Shown: piece after piece, positions 59,801-64,000 of the stretch
How positions within the stretch are numbered: position 1 is the stretch's first letter
Layout: each line of letters starts with the position of its first letter
DNA from: Streptococcus azizii
Lineage (GTDB): Bacteria; Bacillota; Bacilli; Lactobacillales; Streptococcaceae
NCBI RefSeq assembly: GCF_001984715.1
Contig: NZ_MSPR01000008.1
Span: 44,611 to 108,610, forward strand
Direction: 5' to 3'
DNA: 64,000 nucleotides
Position numbers and translations under genes: made by a program
Notes under the pieces: generated by a model
What the model saw: the letters and a program-made list of their open reading frames with translations, nothing else
Databases searched by the model: none
What the model was told of the DNA's origin: nothing

Positions 59801-60973
59801 CTAAAATGATCCCTCCCCAAAGACCCTTACAATCCGCTCACAGACTTCCTTAACTGTCTCAAACGGTGTGGCAACATTTAAGCGAGCATGGCTATCTCCT
59901 TCTTTCCCAAAAGTCAAACCATCATTTAAAACCACCCGCGCTTCCTCACGCAATTTCTCATGGATTTCCTCATGACTTAAATTGTAGGCTGAAAAATCAA
60001 GCCACACGAGATAGGTCCCTTCGGGCTTCATCACTTCAATCTTGGTATGCGTTCCTAAATTATCCATCACATACTCTATGTTCTTCTCTAAAACCGAGCG
60101 CAACTCTTCCAACCAAGGCTTACCATAAGAAAGCGCTGCTTCGGTTGCCAAGAGACCAACTGTTGAAATTTCATGATGGTTATGAGCGAGTTGTTGCCTT
60201 ACAAACCGCTTGCGCAGATCCTTATTTTCAATTATCGCAAAACTATTTTTAGTCCCTGCAATATTAAAAGTTTTCGTAGCTGAGGATAAAATGATCGTGA
60301 AGTCTTTAAAATCCGACTGCACTGTATTAAAGCTATGATGCTGGTGGCCAAAGAGGACTAAATCTTGATGGATTTCATCTGATACCAATAAGACCCCATG
60401 CTTCTGGCATAGACGACCAATCGCTGTCAATTCCTCCTTGCTCCACACACGACCACCAGGGTTATGCGGGCTGCAGAGAATATACAATTTTACATCTTCC
60501 TTGACAAAATCTTTTTCCAACTGATCAAGGTCCAACTCAAAGCGACCATTTTTCTTCATCAAAGAATTGGTGACCAAGGTCCGTTGATTGAGCTTAACGG
60601 TACGTGCAAAAGGAGGATAGACTGGGGTATTGATGAGAATGGCATCCCCCTCATTTGTCAGAGCCTGAACGGCAATCGAAATAGCCGGCACAACTCCTTC
60701 AATCAACACAATATCCTCTCGTTTGATGGCATAGTCATGCTCCGTTTTTTCCCAGTCAATAATGCTTTGGTAGAGACTATCGCTCGCATACGTATAGCCG
60801 AACACATACTCGTCTGCATACCGTCTCACCGTATCACGCAGCTCTTTAAAGGGGAGGAAATCCATATCTGCCACCCACATTTGGAGCAAGTCAGGATTAG
60901 CTTCACTCTTCTTCCATTTTTCCGAATGTTGCCCAAGACGATTGGGCCGTGTAGTAAAATCAAATACTTCCAT
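59801..60973 (-). CDS. MalY/PatB-type PLP enzyme, cystathionine beta-lyase-like
   Basis: 390 residues, fold-type I aminotransferase family, MalY/PatB subgroup (starts FDFTTRPNRLGQHSEKW). PLP Lys is K234 (SSATKTFNIAG); CSPHNPGGRVW (167-177) is conserved. Subgroup members split cystathionine to homocysteine. Its first 14 bases overlap the end of the preceding MetB/MetC-type gene, so the two act in one methionine operon. Confidence 0.9.
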   Translation of the reverse strand: MEVFDFTTRPNRLGQHSEKWKKSEANPDLLQMWVADMDFLPFKELRDTVRRYADEYVFGYTYASDSLYQSIIDWEKTEHDYAIKREDIVLIEGVVPAISIAVQALTNEGDAILINTPVYPPFARTVKLNQRTLVTNSLMKKNGRFELDLDQLEKDFVKEDVKLYILCSPHNPGGRVWSKEELTAIGRLCQKHGVLLVSDEIHQDLVLFGHQHHSFNTVQSDFKDFTIILSSATKTFNIAGTKNSFAIIENKDLRKRFVRQQLAHNHHEISTVGLLATEAALSYGKPWLEELRSVLEKNIEYVMDNLGTHTKIEVMKPEGTYLVWLDFSAYNLSHEEIHEKLREEARVVLNDGLTFGKEGDSHARLNVATPFETVKEVCERIVRVFGEGSF

Positions 60974-62066
60974 GCGCGCCCTCCAATGCCTGTCTCAAAT
61001 CTGCAATCAAATCATCCCCATCCTCAATCCCAATAGATAGGCGCAACAAATCATCAGTTAGACCATAGGAATGACGAATAGCTGCTGGAATATCGGCATG
61101 CGTCTGGGTCGCAGGGTAGGTAATCAAGCTCTCCACACCACCGAGGCTTTCTGCAAAAGTAAAGACACGCAGTTGGTTTAAAATCCTTGGAATACTCGCT
61201 TCATCCACTAACTTGACAGACACCATCCCGCCTTTCCCAGTATAATACACCTCTCGCACTGCCCTTGACTGACGTAAAAACGCCACTATTTTTCGAGCAT
61301 TTTTGCTGGAACGTTCCATCCGCAGCGCAAGGGTTTTCAATCCCCGCATCAGCAAGTAAGCATCAAAGGGGGATAGGGTAGATCCTGTCGTATTGTGATC
61401 ATAAAAGAGCCTGTCATACAAGTCCTTGTCATTGGTCATCAAGGCACCAGCTAGAACATCATTATGCCCCGAAAGGTACTTAGTGGCAGAATGCAAGACT
61501 ACATCAGCGCCCAAGGGAAGCGGATTTTGATAGATGGGACTATAAAAGGTATTATCTACAATGAGCTTGGCACCATGGGCATGCGCTACTTCTGCCACTC
61601 TTGCAATATCAAACTCGACCATTAAAGGATTGGTGGGAGTTTCAATAAAAACATAGTCCGTTGCAGCCGTGATCTGATTCAACAGGGTTTCTTCTGAGTC
61701 AGCATAAGTAAACTGAAAGCGTCCCCTTGCTTCCTGCTCATTGAACCACCGAAAACTCCCTCCATACAAATCGCGCACAGCCACAATCTGACTACCGACT
61801 GGAAAAGTACCAAAGAGCAAGACTAGCGCTGCCATACCAGAACTTGTCACCAAGGCATAGTCAGCCTTTTCAATCGCTGCTAAGGTTTTCTCCACATTCA
61901 CGCGCGTTGGATTTTTGGTCCGGGTATAATCAAAGCCTGTCGATTGACCAAATTCTGGATGCTGGTAGGTCGTTGATAAATGAATCGGCGATACCAAAGC
62001 TCCTGTTCTCTCATCCGAGTGAATCCCAGCCTGTGCCAACAGGGTATCTATTTTATAATCTGCCAT
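60960..62066 (-). CDS. Cystathionine gamma-synthase/beta-lyase family enzyme
   Basis: 368 residues from ATG 62066, behind GAAGGAGGACTGT; the frame is open to 62135 but those codons lack a ribosome site. Cys/Met-metabolism PLP family: YTRTKNPTR (47-55), SSGMAA (75-80), PLP Lys K196 (SATKYLSGHND). It probably makes cystathionine from an activated homoserine and cysteine (MetB/MetI-like), with the downstream MalY-type enzyme cutting it to homocysteine. Beta-lyase or gamma-lyase activity cannot be excluded. Confidence 0.9.
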   Translation of the reverse strand: MADYKIDTLLAQAGIHSDERTGALVSPIHLSTTYQHPEFGQSTGFDYTRTKNPTRVNVEKTLAAIEKADYALVTSSGMAALVLLFGTFPVGSQIVAVRDLYGGSFRWFNEQEARGRFQFTYADSEETLLNQITAATDYVFIETPTNPLMVEFDIARVAEVAHAHGAKLIVDNTFYSPIYQNPLPLGADVVLHSATKYLSGHNDVLAGALMTNDKDLYDRLFYDHNTTGSTLSPFDAYLLMRGLKTLALRMERSSKNARKIVAFLRQSRAVREVYYTGKGGMVSVKLVDEASIPRILNQLRVFTFAESLGGVESLITYPATQTHADIPAAIRHSYGLTDDLLRLSIGIEDGDDLIADLRQALEGAHGSI

Positions 62067-62140
62067 ACAGTCCTCCTTCATGAGTTCTATAGCTATTTTA
62101 GCATTTATTAACAGAATTTCCATGAAAATAGCCAAAAAGG

Positions 62141-62181
62141 CTATAGTCTTTTTTCAAAAAACACTATAGTTGTTTGCTATA
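62141..62181 (-). promoter_or_regulatory. MetR-like box upstream of the methionine operon
   Basis: TATAGTTGTTTGCTATA (62165-62181) resembles the streptococcal MetR/MtaR box TATAGTTTNAAACTATA in both outer halves. A further TATAGT half-site lies at 62142. Located about 100 bases upstream of the operon start, it suggests control by a LysR-type methionine regulator. Confidence 0.6.
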
Positions 62182-62200
62182 ACCTATCCTCTCCTTTTAC

Positions 62201-62229
62201 TTGTCAATCTCTAGCAATCAGTTTACAAT
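62201..62229 (+). promoter_or_regulatory. murE promoter abutting the start codon
   Basis: -35 TTGTCA (62201-62206), 17-base spacer, -10 TACAAT (62224-62229), then AGAGGT and ATG 62236. The expected start of transcription coincides with the start codon. Confidence 0.65.
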
Positions 62230-62235
62230 AGAGGT

Positions 62236-63690
62236 ATGATTAGACTAAACACTGTATTAACTATTTTAAAGCATGACCATAATTTTCGTGAGATAATCAA
62301 TGCGGGAACGTACAGCTATCACTGTCCGGTCGAAGAGGTCTTTGAGCAGATTAGCTATGACAGCCGAAAGGTTGACTCCAAGACCCTCTTTTTCGTCAAA
62401 GGAGCCCAGTTTAAGCCTGCCTTTTTAGAAACGGCCATTGCAGCTGGTGTCCGCTTTTATATCGCTGAAAAAGATTATGAAGTGGGCATTCCAGCTATTA
62501 TCGTCACTGATGTCAAGCAGGCCATGAGTTTGATTGCTATGGAGTTTTACGGTCACCCACAAGACCAGTTGAAGCTCCTAGCTTTTACAGGTACAAAAGG
62601 CAAGACGACTGCTGCCTACTTCGCCTACTCCATTCTCCAACAAAGCCATCAACCAGCCATGCTGTCTACCATGCATACAACCTTGGACGGGCAAACCTTT
62701 TTCAAATCTGCTCTGACCACTCCTGAAAGCATAGACCTCTTTGCCATGATGGCAGAAGCGGTCTCAAATGGCTGTAGCCACCTGATTATGGAAGTCTCCA
62801 GCCAGGCCTATCTGGTCAAGAGAGTCTACGGTCTCACCTTTGATGTCGGTGTCTTTCTCAACATCAGTCCGGATCACATCGGTCCGATTGAACATCCTAG
62901 CTTTGAAGATTACTTTTACCACAAGCGACTCTTAATGGACAATAGTAGGGCTGTTGTCCTAAATAGCGGGATGAGCCATTTTCAACTTGTCAAAGACCAG
63001 GTCACTGACATCCCTCATGACCTCTATGGTCCCCAATCAGACAACTGTATCCTAACTTCTCAAGCCTTTCATTTTGAAGTAGGGGGCCGTCTCGCAGGTC
63101 ACTATGATATTCAACTGATCGGTCAGTTCAACCAAGAAAATGCTCTGGCCGCAGGGCTAGCCTGCCTGCGTTTAGGAGCGAGTTTAGCAGATATTCAAGC
63201 AGGAATTGCCGCAACAAGCGTCCCTGGACGCATGGAAGTTCTCACCCAGACAAACGGGGCAAAAGTCTTTATCGATTACGCCCATAATGGCGATAGTGTG
63301 AAAAAATTAGTCGATGTTGTCCTCGCTCATCAAACAGGTCAAAGCATTCTCGTCCTCGGTGCAACAGGCAATAAGGGAGAGAGCCGTCGCAAGGATTTCG
63401 GGCAGCTCCTCAACCACTACCCCGACCTCCAGGTTATTCTGACGGCAGACGATCCAAACAAGGAGGACCCAGCCATGATTGCAAAGGAAATCCAGTCCTA
63501 TATGGAAGGTCCGAGTCAGGTTATCGTAGACCGCGAGAGAGCCATCCAAACGGCCCTTTCCATGACCAAGACCCCACAAGATGCCGTCATCATCGCTGGA
63601 AAAGGGGCGGATCAATACCAGATCATCAACGACACTAAGGTCCCCTATGCAGGAGACTTAGCCATTGCTAAACGGTATTTAGGAGATTAA
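62236..63690 (+). CDS. murE: UDP-MurNAc-Ala-Glu--L-lysine ligase
   Basis: 484 residues. ATP-binding TGTKGKTT (118-125), then central and C-terminal Mur ligase domains. The amino-acid selecting motif is ADDPNKED (near residue 405), the DDPN form of Lys-adding enzymes rather than DNPR of meso-diaminopimelate enzymes. Adds the third residue of the peptidoglycan stem peptide in the cytoplasm. Divergent from the methionine operon, which it faces across about 170 bases. Start position fits relatives although almost no leader is available. Confidence 0.96.
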   Translation: MIRLNTVLTILKHDHNFREIINAGTYSYHCPVEEVFEQISYDSRKVDSKTLFFVKGAQFKPAFLETAIAAGVRFYIAEKDYEVGIPAIIVTDVKQAMSLIAMEFYGHPQDQLKLLAFTGTKGKTTAAYFAYSILQQSHQPAMLSTMHTTLDGQTFFKSALTTPESIDLFAMMAEAVSNGCSHLIMEVSSQAYLVKRVYGLTFDVGVFLNISPDHIGPIEHPSFEDYFYHKRLLMDNSRAVVLNSGMSHFQLVKDQVTDIPHDLYGPQSDNCILTSQAFHFEVGGRLAGHYDIQLIGQFNQENALAAGLACLRLGASLADIQAGIAATSVPGRMEVLTQTNGAKVFIDYAHNGDSVKKLVDVVLAHQTGQSILVLGATGNKGESRRKDFGQLLNHYPDLQVILTADDPNKEDPAMIAKEIQSYMEGPSQVIVDRERAIQTALSMTKTPQDAVIIAGKGADQYQIINDTKVPYAGDLAIAKRYLGD

Positions 63691-63730
63691 CGGAAGCTAG
63701 ACAAAATTGTCTAACTTCCGTTATTTTTTA
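63690..63730 (+). terminator. murE terminator
   Basis: AACGGAAGCTAGACAAAA pairs with the following TTGTCTAACTTCCGTT, one bulge, then ATTTTTTAG. Begins at the stop codon. Confidence 0.85.
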
Positions 63731-64000
63731 GTTTTTTGATTTTTATAGTCTTTTTCTACTATTTGTCAAGTCTATCAAGGCTTTAAGCAAAAAAATAAAG
63801 TATAACAGTAGCTATTTTGAGGCTACTACCTTATTCTTGTCACTGATTTAGCTATAAAAGGGCATGACAAAACGAGGCTGGGCAAAAACTAGCTTCTCAC
63901 AATAAAAAAACGAGCAATTCCAATTAGGAGTTGCTCGTTTTCCATTTCATGCTTTATAATTATAATAACCACAAAACAACTAGAAAGGCATGAAAATGTA
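63731..64000. other. Right-edge non-coding segment with hairpin and inverted repeat
   Basis: AAACGAGCAA / TTGCTCGTTT hairpin at 63908-63940, able to end transcription on either strand. It is followed by CATTTCATGC (63942-63951) and, 36 bases on, GCATGAAAATG, an inverted pair around a TATAAT (63955-63960). This may be the promoter of a gene or the edge of an insertion element beyond the window; no reading frame can be supported here. Confidence 0.4.

Overview
The window is a chromosomal segment of a low-GC Gram-positive bacterium, almost certainly genus Streptococcus. The support is the gene order: endA-epuA-murA, the atpEBFHAGDC operon, upp-clpP-ylbG-livJHMGF, rnc-smc-HAD-HAD-ftsY, and a RegR-type hyaluronate locus, all arranged much as in Streptococcus pneumoniae and its relatives. 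Protein sequences differ enough from the S. pneumoniae and S. suis versions I can recall that I do not name a species. Most genes lie on the minus strand. No rRNA, tRNA, CRISPR array, phage or intact transposase was found.

Layout. 1-4.7 kb: glucuronide use (beta-glucuronidase cut by the left edge, a PfkB sugar kinase, a GPH-family symporter). 4.8-8.3 kb: a decayed acetyltransferase, the EndA nuclease, EpuA, MurA and a DUF1146 protein. 8.4-15.3 kb: F1Fo ATP synthase, with a repeat block between atpG and atpD. 15.4-18.4 kb: lipid kinase and DNA ligase. 18.7-21.5 kb: a large protein with an N-terminal class-3 lipase and a long helical C-terminus, behind a membrane-anchored DUF1310 protein. This pair is the best candidate for an undescribed system (a type VII-type toxin with reversed domain order plus immunity partner). 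21.9-26.1 kb, plus strand: a 46-residue protein, two YcgR/YcgQ-type membrane proteins, zwf and an AlkD-like protein.

26.4-41.7 kb is a hyaluronan catabolic region: RegR regulator, heparinase II/III-like lyase, cell-wall hyaluronate lyase, YajC, mannose-type PTS (EIID, C, B, A), unsaturated glucuronyl hydrolase, KdgA, KdgK, DhuI and DhuD. Together they would cut hyaluronan outside the cell, import and phosphorylate the unsaturated disaccharide, split it, and turn the uronate into pyruvate and glyceraldehyde-3-phosphate. A strong promoter before dhuD carries a LacI-type palindrome in its spacer and a perfect cre just downstream. The second KdgK paralogue sits in the glucuronide cluster.

42.7-50.1 kb: ftsY, two HAD phosphatases, smc, rnc. 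50.7-55.7 kb: branched-chain amino acid ABC transporter with a CodY-like box at the livJ promoter. 55.8-63.7 kb: ylbG, clpP (CtsR box), upp, chorismate mutase, an SLC13-type permease, two PLP enzymes of sulfur amino acid metabolism (MetR-like box), and murE.

Intergenic spaces are unusually rich in modular, hairpin-forming repeats with conserved ends, resembling pneumococcal RUP and BOX elements. One copy has supplied the last residues of the hyaluronate lyase, one splits atpG from atpD, one separates livJ from livH, and one borders the broken acetyltransferase gene.
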